The notes under the pieces: model-generated
The model's input: only the letters and a program-made list of their open reading frames with translations
What the model was told of the DNA's origin: nothing
The model's database searches: none
From: SIG480 sp045595605
GTDB taxonomy: Bacteria > Bacillota > Clostridia > Oscillospirales > JAAYXM01
Assembly: GCA_045595605.1 (NCBI GenBank)
Contig: JAZOAS010000001.1
Coordinates: 1-8,366, forward strand
Direction of reading: 5' to 3'
DNA: 8,366 nucleotides
Translations under genes and position numbers: made by a program
In this document: one piece after another, positions 1 through 5,657 of the stretch
Numbering within the stretch: the first letter of the stretch is position 1
Layout: the number at the start of each line of letters is the position of its first letter

Positions 1-71
1 AGCATATAGTCCTGAGGAATTCCTTTCTCAGCCTCCAACTGTGCGATGGCGGCAAAAAATTCTGCGTTCAT
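1..71 (-). CDS. nusA: Transcription termination/antitermination factor NusA, N-terminal fragment
   Basis: The first 23 codons of a gene that runs off the left edge. The translation starts MNAEFFAAIAQLEAEKGIPQ and continues DYML, which matches the start of the NusA N-terminal RNA-polymerase-binding domain in Firmicutes. NusA binds RNA polymerase and modulates pausing, termination and antitermination. The ATG lies at 71-69, with AAGGGG at 88-83 as a ribosome binding site (11-nt spacer, slightly long). It starts 38 bp after the rimP stop codon, the conserved rimP-nusA order, so it is almost certainly cotranscribed with rimP from the promoter at 642-670. Only the N-terminus is visible, so the S1 and KH domains cannot be checked. 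Confidence 0.9.
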   Translation of the reverse strand, partial: MNAEFFAAIAQLEAEKGIPQDYM

Positions 72-109
72 TTTTCAATCGTCCCCTTTTCTTATATTTG
101 ATGTATTAT

Positions 110-565
110 TTAAAATTCAACACGCAATCTTACAGATGCGATTTCTTTCTTGTCAAAAGAGAGTTCCTCTCCGTCGAGGGAGAGAGTAACGCCTCCGTTT
201 TCGTAGGAAGCGAGATTTCCGAGAAATTCCTTTTTTCCGTTCTTCGGAGAGAAGGTTTTGAGAGTAACGGGGCTTCCCATATACTTCTCAAAATCGCTCG
301 GGCGGTAGAGGCGCCTTTCAAGCCCTGCGCTTGATACCTCGAAGATGTATGACGCGTCAATCGGGTCAGCCTCGTCGAGAATTTTGTCAAATGCGCGGGA
401 GAAGCTTTCACAATCGTCAATCGTGACGCCGCCTTCGCGGTCAATATAAACGCGGAGGTAATACTCGCCGCCTTCTTTTACGAATTCGACATCCCATATT
501 TCAAGGCCGAGCTTTTCGGCAACGGGAAGGGCGAGAGCTGTAACGGTTTCGGTAATCTTGTTCAA
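110..565 (-). CDS. rimP: Ribosome maturation factor RimP
   Basis: A 151-residue protein of normal RimP length, required for maturation of the 30S ribosomal subunit in the cytoplasm. Visible family features are the N-terminal alpha/beta domain with EIWDVEFVKEGGEYYLRVYI (residues 22-41), the segment VTIDDCESFSRAFDKILDE (47-65) and the signature FEVSSAGLERRLYRP (75-89), followed by a small SH3-like C-terminal domain. I chose a TTG start at 565-563 because AAGGGG lies seven bases upstream (578-573) and residue 2 onward aligns with the family. The longer reading from an ATG at 604 would begin in the loop of a leader hairpin and add 13 atypical residues. It has its own promoter and is followed by nusA. 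The usual Pro of the SSPGLER signature is Ala here, a change I believe also occurs in other clostridial RimPs. Confidence 0.94.
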   Translation of the reverse strand: MNKITETVTALALPVAEKLGLEIWDVEFVKEGGEYYLRVYIDREGGVTIDDCESFSRAFDKILDEADPIDASYIFEVSSAGLERRLYRPSDFEKYMGSPVTLKTFSPKNGKKEFLGNLASYENGGVTLSLDGEELSFDKKEIASVRLRVEF

Positions 566-572
566 AAAAACA

Positions 573-578
573 CCCCTT
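573..578 (-). promoter_or_regulatory. Ribosome binding site deciding the rimP TTG start
   Basis: AAGGGG on the minus strand, seven bases before a TTG codon at 565-563. No ribosome-binding sequence sits at a suitable distance from the upstream in-frame ATG at 604-602, which is inside a hairpin loop. This supports the TTG start. Confidence 0.75.
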
Positions 579-588
579 ACAAGTAATA

Positions 589-616
589 CGAGAGTGGACG
601 ACATCGCCCACTCTCG
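589..616 (-). promoter_or_regulatory. Leader hairpin upstream of rimP
   Basis: A perfect 9-bp inverted repeat: CGAGAGTGG at 589-597 and CCACTCTCG at 608-616. In the minus-strand RNA the stem extends by one G-U wobble and two G-C pairs to about 12 bp, closed by an AUGU tetraloop. The wobble would be an A-C mismatch in plus-strand RNA, so the structure favours the rimP transcript. It sits between the mapped promoter and the rimP ribosome binding site. No T-run follows it, so it is not a simple intrinsic terminator. From memory, similar GAGUGGG/CCCACUC hairpins occur before rimP (ylxS) in other Firmicutes; I cannot verify this here. Confidence 0.7.
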
Positions 617-641
617 AACCTACTTTCTTACTATATGTTGA

Positions 642-670
642 AGTATAACATATATATACATATTTTGCAA
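642..670 (-). promoter_or_regulatory. Sigma-A promoter of rimP-nusA
   Basis: On the minus strand, -35 TTGCAA (670-665), a 17-bp spacer, and -10 TATACT (647-642) preceded by TGT, an extended -10. Predicted transcription start is near 635, giving a leader of about 70 nt that contains the hairpin at 589-616. The -35 box is only about 20 bp past the stop codon of the upstream S41 protease gene. Confidence 0.82.
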
Positions 671-690
671 GTGTTTTTGCTGAAAAAATT

Positions 691-2187
691 TTAATCTCTT
701 CTGAAATCGATTAAATCCAGGTCAATACACTCGGCTTTTTTGTCACTTTTTGAATATTCCTCGGCAAGCTTTATCGCGCGTTCAAGCTGAGTGTCTTCGA
801 CGATAAATTTCTGCTCAAGGGCTTTTGTTTTTTCGTCAATCTTCTCAAGAAGCTCCCAGCTGCAGAAGGAGGTGACCTTCGGAAGATTTTCATCACGGCA
901 GAACATATTGAGTGCAAATACGGTCTTTTCGTCCCAGTTGTCATCAACCTCGCCGTAGAAGTATCCGAGAATTGCAAGTCTCTCTTCAAGCGCCTTTACA
1001 TTTGCAGTCTTTATCTTGCTTACCATTGTCTTCGGCTGGATTCTTGTCATATACGGAAGCTTGTAGGGGGTAAGCTTCAAGTCAACTTCGAAGTTCGGCT
1101 TGATGCCTATTCCGTCGTAGCTGCCGCTTATTGGGAGCTTGAGGTCAACAACCGTGACAACTGCCTCGTCGCCTGAGCTTGTCTGGATGTGTCTTTGGCC
1201 CATACCTTTTCCTACTGAGGTCTTGCCGACAACAACGCCGTACCCGAGGTCCTGAAGGCTTCCTGCGAGGAGCTCTGCGGCAGATGCGGTATATTCGTTT
1301 ATGAGGATGACGAATTTATTGATTTCAAAGCCGTATCCTTCAGTCTGATATACCTCGAGCTTTAACGGGTTTGCCTGCCAGGTCATAAGATAGGGGACGT
1401 CCTTTTTCGGGACGATGTTATCCATAATATTAATGAAGCAGCCCATATCACCGCCGCGGTTATTGCGGAGGTCGAGGATGATAGTGTTTACTTCCTTTTC
1501 TCTGAACTCTTTGTAAGCTTCGATGAAGTTTATGAAGGTTTTAAGGCCGTCAAACTGCTTGAGCTCGAGATAGCCTATTTTTTCATTGATGATTGTGTGA
1601 TTTACATCGGAAAGCTCAAGAACGGTGCGTTTTACCTTGAAGGAGAGCTTTTCCTCACCGCGAAGAACATTGATATCGACGAAGGTTCCTTCCTCACCGC
1701 GGATTACCATTCCCGCCTCTGCAGGAACAAAACCGCGAAGGGAGACTCCGTCGGCAGAAACGAGCTTGTCTCCGGGCTTGAGTCCGGCAACGGCGGCAGG
1801 GCTCTTTGATGTTACGCTCTGGATTGTGAGGTAGTCCGAATCTTCCGAAAGGGCGATGGTAACGCCGATTCCCACCATTGTGTTTTTGTTTCCGTATGAC
1901 GCCTCATAGCTCTGCGGAGCCATGTAGTGAGAATAGCGGTCGTTTTTCTCGTAGATTTTGCTCATGAACTCGTAGAAAAAGTCGGGGTCTTCCTCAAAAC
2001 ATTCAATGAGCGCATCGCGTATGTAGTCGGAATCCGGTGTTGCAAAAAGGCTCAGCGAAGAATATATGCCGAGAGCCTCGTCAAACTTCTTGCCAAAGTC
2101 AATTTCATCTGCGGCAAAAGCAAAAACCGAGAGAGCAGAGCAAAGGGCAAGAACAAGGGCAACAATTCTGAGAAGCGATTTTTTCAT
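691..2187 (-). CDS. Secreted S41-family carboxyl-terminal processing protease with PDZ and peptidoglycan-binding domains
   Basis: A 498-residue CtpA/CtpB-type serine protease. Residues 1-25 form a signal peptide (KK, hydrophobic core, AFA before the likely cleavage site), so it acts outside the membrane. A PDZ domain spans about 100-185 (VGIGVTIA, SPAAVAGLKPGDKLVSADG). The S41 domain covers about 200-375, with ILDLRNNRGGDM, the nucleophile Ser302 in TASAAELLAGSLQD, and Lys327 and Gln331 in GKTSVGKGMGQ. The Ser-Lys-Gln spacing (25 and 4 residues) equals that of Bacillus CtpB. A C-terminal peptidoglycan-binding-like domain lies at about 395-450 (VKALEERLAILGYFYGEVDD). The final 50 residues are charged and helical, with no recognised domain. 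The ATG at 2187 has GGAGGA eight bases upstream. It is the last gene of the ddl-murI-DUF1934 cluster, 18 bp after DUF1934. The substrate is unknown. Confidence 0.94.
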   Translation of the reverse strand: MKKSLLRIVALVLALCSALSVFAFAADEIDFGKKFDEALGIYSSLSLFATPDSDYIRDALIECFEEDPDFFYEFMSKIYEKNDRYSHYMAPQSYEASYGNKNTMVGIGVTIALSEDSDYLTIQSVTSKSPAAVAGLKPGDKLVSADGVSLRGFVPAEAGMVIRGEEGTFVDINVLRGEEKLSFKVKRTVLELSDVNHTIINEKIGYLELKQFDGLKTFINFIEAYKEFREKEVNTIILDLRNNRGGDMGCFINIMDNIVPKKDVPYLMTWQANPLKLEVYQTEGYGFEINKFVILINEYTASAAELLAGSLQDLGYGVVVGKTSVGKGMGQRHIQTSSGDEAVVTVVDLKLPISGSYDGIGIKPNFEVDLKLTPYKLPYMTRIQPKTMVSKIKTANVKALEERLAILGYFYGEVDDNWDEKTVFALNMFCRDENLPKVTSFCSWELLEKIDEKTKALEQKFIVEDTQLERAIKLAEEYSKSDKKAECIDLDLIDFRRD

Positions 2188-2205
2188 TTTCTTTATCCTC
2201 CGTTT

Positions 2206-2640
2206 TTAATTTGACACGCCGACCGTACGGATATCCATACAGAGCGCGCTTTCGCCCGCCACGGCGTTGTTGATTTCCATGGCGTAGTCTATTTTCATTT
2301 TTCCTCCGAGTTCGGAGAAGGATTTATCTATGCTTTTGGTGCTGATTCCGACGGTGAGCGAGCCAAAGCCCATATCATAATATGAAATGTGCTTTTGTCC
2401 TTCCTCGAAAATCATATGAGTTTCAAGGTCACCGAATCTTATAACAGTAACCTTGTTTTTTTCTATCTTAACGGTAGTTGTTGTATTGCCGAGCCCGGTG
2501 AGCTCGCTTTCCTTATATGAAATATAGTAGTTTCCGTTTTTTTCGTAAAAGCGCCCGCTTGTAACAAGCTCGATGCTGTCGTTATCCGCGTCCTCAAAGT
2601 TCTGAAGACCGCGTATTGTTATTATGACATCCTTTTTCAT
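2206..2640 (-). CDS. DUF1934 (YwiB-like) protein
   Basis: A 144-residue cytoplasmic protein with no signal peptide or membrane segment. It matches the DUF1934 family in length and pattern: an N-terminal strand VIITIRGLQ, then DSIELVTSGRFYEKNGNYYISYKESELTGLGNTTTTVKI, and the region YDMGFGSLTVGISTKSI (residues 88-104) followed by GGKMKIDYAMEI. The family is predicted to form a small calycin-like beta barrel; its biochemical role is not established, so none is assigned. The start is the ATG at 2640-2638, where AAGGAG overlaps the murI stop codon. An in-frame reading from an upstream ATG at 2793 would overlap murI by 143 bp and is not supported. It is 10 bp after murI and 18 bp before the S41 protease, so translation is probably coupled to murI. 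Confidence 0.88.
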   Translation of the reverse strand: MKKDVIITIRGLQNFEDADNDSIELVTSGRFYEKNGNYYISYKESELTGLGNTTTTVKIEKNKVTVIRFGDLETHMIFEEGQKHISYYDMGFGSLTVGISTKSIDKSFSELGGKMKIDYAMEINNAVAGESALCMDIRTVGVSN

Positions 2641-2650
2641 TTTTTGCTCC

Positions 2651-3457
2651 TTATTTGCCAATCTGAATCTTTCGTACCTCGCCGCGCATCTCTCCACCGA
2701 GGAAGAGCGAGCCGAGCTCGTGGAAGCCCTCGGCATCGTCCGAGACGAAGAATTTATAGTCGCCGCCACTCTTGTTTTTTCTGATGTTCTCATCCTGGGC
2801 GAGAAGCTTTGCAGCCTCGCGTCCGGGGTTTATGAGAGTGACGCCGTCCCCCATGAAGCGGGAAATCGCCTCTTCGATAATGGGGTAGTGGGTACAACCC
2901 ATTATAAGCGTGTCGACGCCTTTTTCCTTAAGCGGAGAAAGGTATTCTTTGACCATTGTGGTAACAACGATATCCTCGGGAGAGGTCCTTCCGTTTTCGA
3001 CGAGCGGAACAAAAAGCGGGCAGGGGTTTGAGAAAATCTCCGCCTTTGGAAGATGCTTTAAAATCTCGCGCTCATATGAACGGCTTTTTACCGTTGCGGC
3101 AGTTCCGATAATTCCGATTTTACCGTTTTTCGTAGCGGAAACGCACGCCTCTGCCGCGGGTTTAACAACCCCGAAAAGCGGGATATCGTAGTCATTTTCG
3201 ATTTTGGGAAGAGCAACCGAGCTGACCGTTCCGCACGCCATGACAATCGCCTTTATGTCAAACGAGCGGAGAAAGTCAACATCCTCTTTCGCATAGCGGA
3301 GGATAGTGTCCTCGGAACGCGTGCCGTAAGGGACGCGCGCAGTATCGCCGAAATATACAAGGTTTTCGCCCGGAAGCAGACGCATTATTTCGGAAACTGC
3401 CGTAAGACCGCCAAGCCCCGAATCAAAAACGCCGATAGGTCGTTTGTCCATAATCAA
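2651..3457 (-). CDS. murI: Glutamate racemase
   Basis: A 268-residue cytoplasmic, PLP-independent enzyme converting L-Glu to D-Glu for the peptidoglycan stem peptide. Family motifs are IGVFDSGLGGLTA (residues 8-20) with Asp12, the loop VYFGDTARVPYG (34-45), the first catalytic cysteine Cys75 in MACGTVSS, and the second, Cys188, in IMGCTHYP. The usual ACNT motif reads ACGT here, a substitution of the active-site Asn. The start is uncertain: a TTG at 3457-3455 lies six bases after AAAGGA, while the ATG at 3451-3449 lies twelve bases after it and would remove two residues. It follows ddl by about 14 bp and its stop codon overlaps the DUF1934 ribosome binding site, so it sits inside an operon. 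Confidence 0.95.
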   Translation of the reverse strand: MIMDKRPIGVFDSGLGGLTAVSEIMRLLPGENLVYFGDTARVPYGTRSEDTILRYAKEDVDFLRSFDIKAIVMACGTVSSVALPKIENDYDIPLFGVVKPAAEACVSATKNGKIGIIGTAATVKSRSYEREILKHLPKAEIFSNPCPLFVPLVENGRTSPEDIVVTTMVKEYLSPLKEKGVDTLIMGCTHYPIIEEAISRFMGDGVTLINPGREAAKLLAQDENIRKNKSGGDYKFFVSDDAEGFHELGSLFLGGEMRGEVRKIQIGK

Positions 3458-3463
3458 GGTGTT

Positions 3464-3469
3464 TCCTTT
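3464..3469 (-). promoter_or_regulatory. Ribosome binding site bearing on the murI start
   Basis: AAAGGA on the minus strand, three bases after the ddl stop codon at 3474-3472. Its six-base distance to TTG (3457) and twelve-base distance to ATG (3451) make TTG the slightly better fit by spacing, but ATG is the stronger codon. The choice is unresolved. Confidence 0.5.
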
Positions 3470-3471
3470 CT

Positions 3472-4521
3472 TTAAGCTTCGAGTGCGCAGACAATAATCT
3501 TGTCGAGAAGGTCTGAGAAAGCGATTCCCGATGCCTCGAAGAGCTTTGCATACATGCTGATGCTCGTAAAGCCGGGGATAGTGTTGATTTCGTTGAAGAT
3601 GACCTTTCCTGTTTCCTTGTGAACGAAGAAGTCAACTCTTGAAAGTCCGCGGCAGGAAAGCGCGCGGTAAATCTTTTCTGCATATGCCCTGATTTCGTCA
3701 GAAAGCTCGGGCGAAATGTCTGCAGGGATGACGGTTTTTGATGCGCTGTTCAAATACTTTGATTCGTAGGAATATACCTCCGTTGCGGAGAGAACCTCAC
3801 CGCACACAGAAATTGAAACATCCTCGTTTCCGAGAGCCGCCGTCTCAATCTCGCGGGCGGGGATAAACTCCTCAACAAGAGCCTTGCCACCGTAACGGAG
3901 AGCTTCTGCAAGCGCGCTTTTAAGCTCCTCGCGGTTTTCCGCCTTTGAAGCGCCGACAGAAGAGCCTGTTCCTGCAGGCTTTACGAAAACGGGATATGAG
4001 AACTTTTCTTCGATGACGGAAATGATGTCGGCTTTAAAGTCTGAGCTTGTAACGGTTACCCAGTCCGCCTGAGCGACGCCTGTTGTCGCCGCGACAAGCT
4101 TTGTGAGCGATTTGTCCATAGAAACGGCACTTGCTGCACAGCCCGGACCGACACACGGAATTCCCGCAAGCTCACACGCGCCCTGGAGTCTTCCGTCCTC
4201 GGCGTTTTCACCGTGCATAACAGGGAAGATTACATCACAGGGTATAGTTTCTCCGCTATCGAGGAGATAAATACCGCGGTTTTTACGGCTCACGCAGAGC
4301 GAGCAGTCTCTTTTCGGTCTGTTCTGCCAGGTGTTCTTCTCAATTTCCTCTGTTGTTACCTCGGGAAGGTAGTACCAGTCGCCCTCGCGGGAGATACCGA
4401 CAATCGAAATGTCGTATTTCGACTTATCAAGCCCCGATATAACGCTTGCGGCAGAACGCAGTGAAATTTCATATTCGCTTGAAGCGCCGCCAAAGAGGAC
4501 GGCAAGGTTAATTTTGTTCAT
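3472..4521 (-). CDS. ddl: D-alanine--D-alanine ligase (ATP-grasp), Ddl/VanG-like clade
   Basis: A 349-residue cytoplasmic ligase making the terminal D-Ala-D-Ala dipeptide of peptidoglycan. The N-terminal substrate domain has LFGGASSEYEISLRSA (9-24) with Glu16, then VMHGENAEDGRLQG (101-114) and SMDKSLTK. The ATP-grasp region includes VKPAGTGSSVGASK (180-193), ESKYLNSASK (253-262) with the Lys-Tyr pair typical of D-Ala ligases, SRVDFF (294-299) and the metal-binding FNEINTIPGFTS (309-320). Lys255-Tyr256 argues against a D-lactate (VanA-type) ligase. The EYEISL motif, the NTW segment at 63-65 and the HGxxxEDG spacing also recall D-Ala-D-Ser VanG/VanC enzymes, so the acceptor is not proven. The GEDG of the family reads AEDG. 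The ATG at 4521 has GGAG eight bases upstream. It heads the ddl-murI-DUF1934-protease run, and the ddl-murI pairing favours the housekeeping role. Confidence 0.93.
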   Translation of the reverse strand: MNKINLAVLFGGASSEYEISLRSAASVISGLDKSKYDISIVGISREGDWYYLPEVTTEEIEKNTWQNRPKRDCSLCVSRKNRGIYLLDSGETIPCDVIFPVMHGENAEDGRLQGACELAGIPCVGPGCAASAVSMDKSLTKLVAATTGVAQADWVTVTSSDFKADIISVIEEKFSYPVFVKPAGTGSSVGASKAENREELKSALAEALRYGGKALVEEFIPAREIETAALGNEDVSISVCGEVLSATEVYSYESKYLNSASKTVIPADISPELSDEIRAYAEKIYRALSCRGLSRVDFFVHKETGKVIFNEINTIPGFTSISMYAKLFEASGIAFSDLLDKIIVCALEA

Positions 4522-4575
4522 AAAAGCAACTCCGTTTTATTTAATACTGTAATTTATATGTATCGCAAATGCGGG

Positions 4576-4596
4576 CTATGTCATAAAATGACATAG
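4576..4596. repeat. Perfect 9-bp inverted repeat across the hemolysin III stop codon
   Basis: CTATGTCAT (4576-4584), spacer AAA, ATGACATAG (4588-4596). The stop codon (4583-4581) of the minus-strand gene lies inside it. In minus-strand RNA it would form a 9-bp hairpin, but no T-run follows, so it does not look like a standard terminator. It lies about 55-75 bp upstream of the ddl start and could equally be a protein-binding operator or a 3'-end hairpin. Confidence 0.6.
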
Positions 4597-5240
4597 GCAA
4601 AAATCGAAATAAAGTGCAAAATGCTTCCGCCGAGCGCGAGAAAGTGAAAGACGGAATGCATATACTTTTTCTTTTTGCCAAGTCCGTAAAGCACAGCTCC
4701 GACCGTGTAGAGAACACCGCCGAGGACAAGAAGCCATACCCCGACAGGGGAAACGGACGCGATAAGCGTTTTTACCGAAAAGATGATTGCCCAACCCATC
4801 GAAATGTAGAGTATCATCGAAAGCTTGCTGAACCTTTTGAGGCTTATCGCGTTAAAGACGATTCCGCAGACTGCCGCCGCCCATACAACGCCGAAAACCG
4901 TAAACCCGACGGGACCCCGCATTGCGACGAGGGTGTAGGGCGTGTATGTTCCTGCAATCAGAAAGTATATACTGCAGTGGTCGAGTATCTGGAAAACGCG
5001 CTTTGCACGGTTTATGCCGAGCGCGTGGTAAATCGTCGAAATTGAGTAGAGTATAATCATCGACGCGCCGTAAACCGAACTGCTTACGACTTTCCACGCA
5101 TCGCCGGCTTTTGCCGAAAAAACAACGCAGAGAACGAGCGCAACAATGCCGAAAACAGCGCCAAGCCCGTGAGAAATCGCGTTGACAAGCTCCTCACCGA
5201 GCGTATATCTCGGAAGCCCGAGTTTTTCTCTTTTATCCAT
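4581..5240 (-). CDS. Hemolysin III / TrhA (PAQR superfamily) membrane protein
   Basis: A 219-residue integral membrane protein with about seven hydrophobic segments, the normal size for bacterial hemolysin III-like (TrhA, YqfA) proteins. The conserved polar sites of the superfamily are present: EELVNAISHGLGA (16-28), STIYHAL with His72, LDHCSIYFLIAGTYTP with Asp87 (86-101), and the C-terminal YMHSVFHFLALGGSILH with His195, His199 and His209. In PAQR proteins the corresponding His/Asp residues form a metal site. The family is linked to membrane energetics and lipid homeostasis. Haemolysis was described for one founding member and should not be assumed here. The ATG at 5240 has GGAG nine bases upstream. 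A promoter lies at 5265-5298. The stop codon is inside a palindrome 59 bp before ddl, so ddl may be partly cotranscribed. Confidence 0.92.
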   Translation of the reverse strand: MDKREKLGLPRYTLGEELVNAISHGLGAVFGIVALVLCVVFSAKAGDAWKVVSSSVYGASMIILYSISTIYHALGINRAKRVFQILDHCSIYFLIAGTYTPYTLVAMRGPVGFTVFGVVWAAAVCGIVFNAISLKRFSKLSMILYISMGWAIIFSVKTLIASVSPVGVWLLVLGGVLYTVGAVLYGLGKKKKYMHSVFHFLALGGSILHFISIFAYVIL

Positions 5241-5264
5241 AAGTCATATCTCCATATATTATCC

Positions 5265-5298
5265 ATTATATCATACCACTTTTTAAGACAAATTACAA
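5265..5298 (-). promoter_or_regulatory. Sigma-A promoter of the hemolysin III gene
   Basis: On the minus strand, -35 TTGTAA (5298-5293), a 17-bp spacer and -10 TATGAT (5275-5270), overlapping a second perfect TATAAT (5270-5265). TATAAT with TTGTCT as -35 would have only a 15-bp spacer, so the first pairing is preferred. The start of transcription would be near 5258-5263, about 20 nt before the gene. It is divergent from the T-box promoter. Confidence 0.6.
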
Positions 5299-5326
5299 TG
5301 TGTTTTATTTGCAATTTAAAAAATAC

Positions 5327-5355
5327 TTGACACGATTTTTGGGTAGTGATATAAT
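5327..5355 (+). promoter_or_regulatory. Perfect-consensus sigma-A promoter of the T-box/trpB2/pdxK transcript
   Basis: TTGACA at 5327-5332, a 17-bp spacer, and TATAAT at 5350-5355 preceded by TGA (extended -10). Transcription should begin near 5362. A promoter this strong implies that output is set mainly by the downstream T-box rather than by initiation. Confidence 0.93.
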
Positions 5356-5361
5356 GTTTCC

Positions 5362-5631
5362 AAACCGTTGAGGAAGAGTAAGTAGAAGTTGATTTCTTTC
5401 CCAAAGAGAGCCGCAGGTGCTGTGATTGCGGTGGAGAGAGCAGGTTCGAATGGGCTTCCGAGGGCGATCAGAAAGATTTATTCGAGTATGTGAGACGGAG
5501 TGTGGCTCTCCGTGAACAAAGGTCTGCATATGTCGGTATGCGTAAGTGGGTGTGTTTACACCAAGCCGGGTGGCACCGCAGGATATGTTTTCTTATCCTG
5601 TCCCAGCAAAAGTACTGGGACAGGTTTTTTT
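5362..5631 (+). promoter_or_regulatory. Tryptophan-specific T-box riboswitch (tRNA-Trp sensor)
   Basis: The leader has the full layout of a T-box. Stem I begins at GGAAG (5372-5376) pairing with CTTCC (5455-5459), followed by AGTAAGTAG. The AG-bulge sequence AGAGAG is at 5405-5410. The apical stem CCGCA/TGCGG (5411-5415, 5427-5431) carries a GGTG...GTGA distal loop. The specifier codon TGG (Trp) is at 5451-5453, directly after GAA. Further hairpins lie at 5495-5513, 5526-5541 and 5549-5562. The T-box sequence AAGCCGGGTGGCACCGC spans 5563-5579. Its bulge TGGC (5571-5574) complements the GCCA end expected of tRNA-Trp with G73. The antiterminator pairs GGG (5568-5570) with CCC (5602-5604) and GCAGGATA (5578-5585) with TATCCTGT (5594-5601). 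It uses the 5' half of the terminator, so the two folds exclude each other. Uncharged tRNA-Trp should favour read-through into trpB2. Confidence 0.96.
5597..5631 (+). terminator. T-box-controlled intrinsic terminator
   Basis: CCTGTCCCAG (5597-5606) pairs perfectly with CTGGGACAGG (5615-5624) over 10 bp, with an 8-nt loop, followed by seven Ts (5625-5631). Its 5' arm overlaps the antiterminator 3' strand. It lies 26 bp before the trpB2 start codon and forms when tRNA-Trp is charged. Confidence 0.95.
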
Positions 5632-5657
5632 GTCCCTTTTTGAAAGGAGTAGATACT

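Noticed and set aside
566..604. A longer rimP beginning at the ATG at 604.
   Set aside because: The ATG falls in the loop of the leader hairpin with no ribosome binding site, and the extra 13 residues do not fit the family.
1597..1834. Two plus-strand open frames opposite the S41 protease gene.
   Set aside because: They are antisense shadows with no ribosome binding site and no recognisable protein character; the minus-strand protease is unambiguous.
2641..2793. A longer DUF1934 reading of 195 residues.
   Set aside because: The added segment overlaps murI in another frame and is Ser/Arg-rich without family similarity; the ATG at 2640 has AAGGAG correctly placed.
4541..4568. A possible ddl promoter on the minus strand (TTGCGA, 16 bp, TATTAA).
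   Set aside because: Both boxes are weak and the predicted start would fall at the ddl ribosome binding site, leaving almost no leader.
4614..5045. A 143-codon plus-strand open frame opposite the hemolysin III gene.
   Set aside because: Its composition is the mirror of a membrane-protein gene, it has no start signals, and the minus-strand protein has all family motifs.
5490..5657. An in-frame N-terminal extension of 56 codons for trpB2, or a leader peptide.
   Set aside because: It lies inside the T-box, crosses the T-box motif and terminator, and lacks a ribosome binding site. The ATG at 5658 has a strong site and the usual TrpB2 N-terminus.
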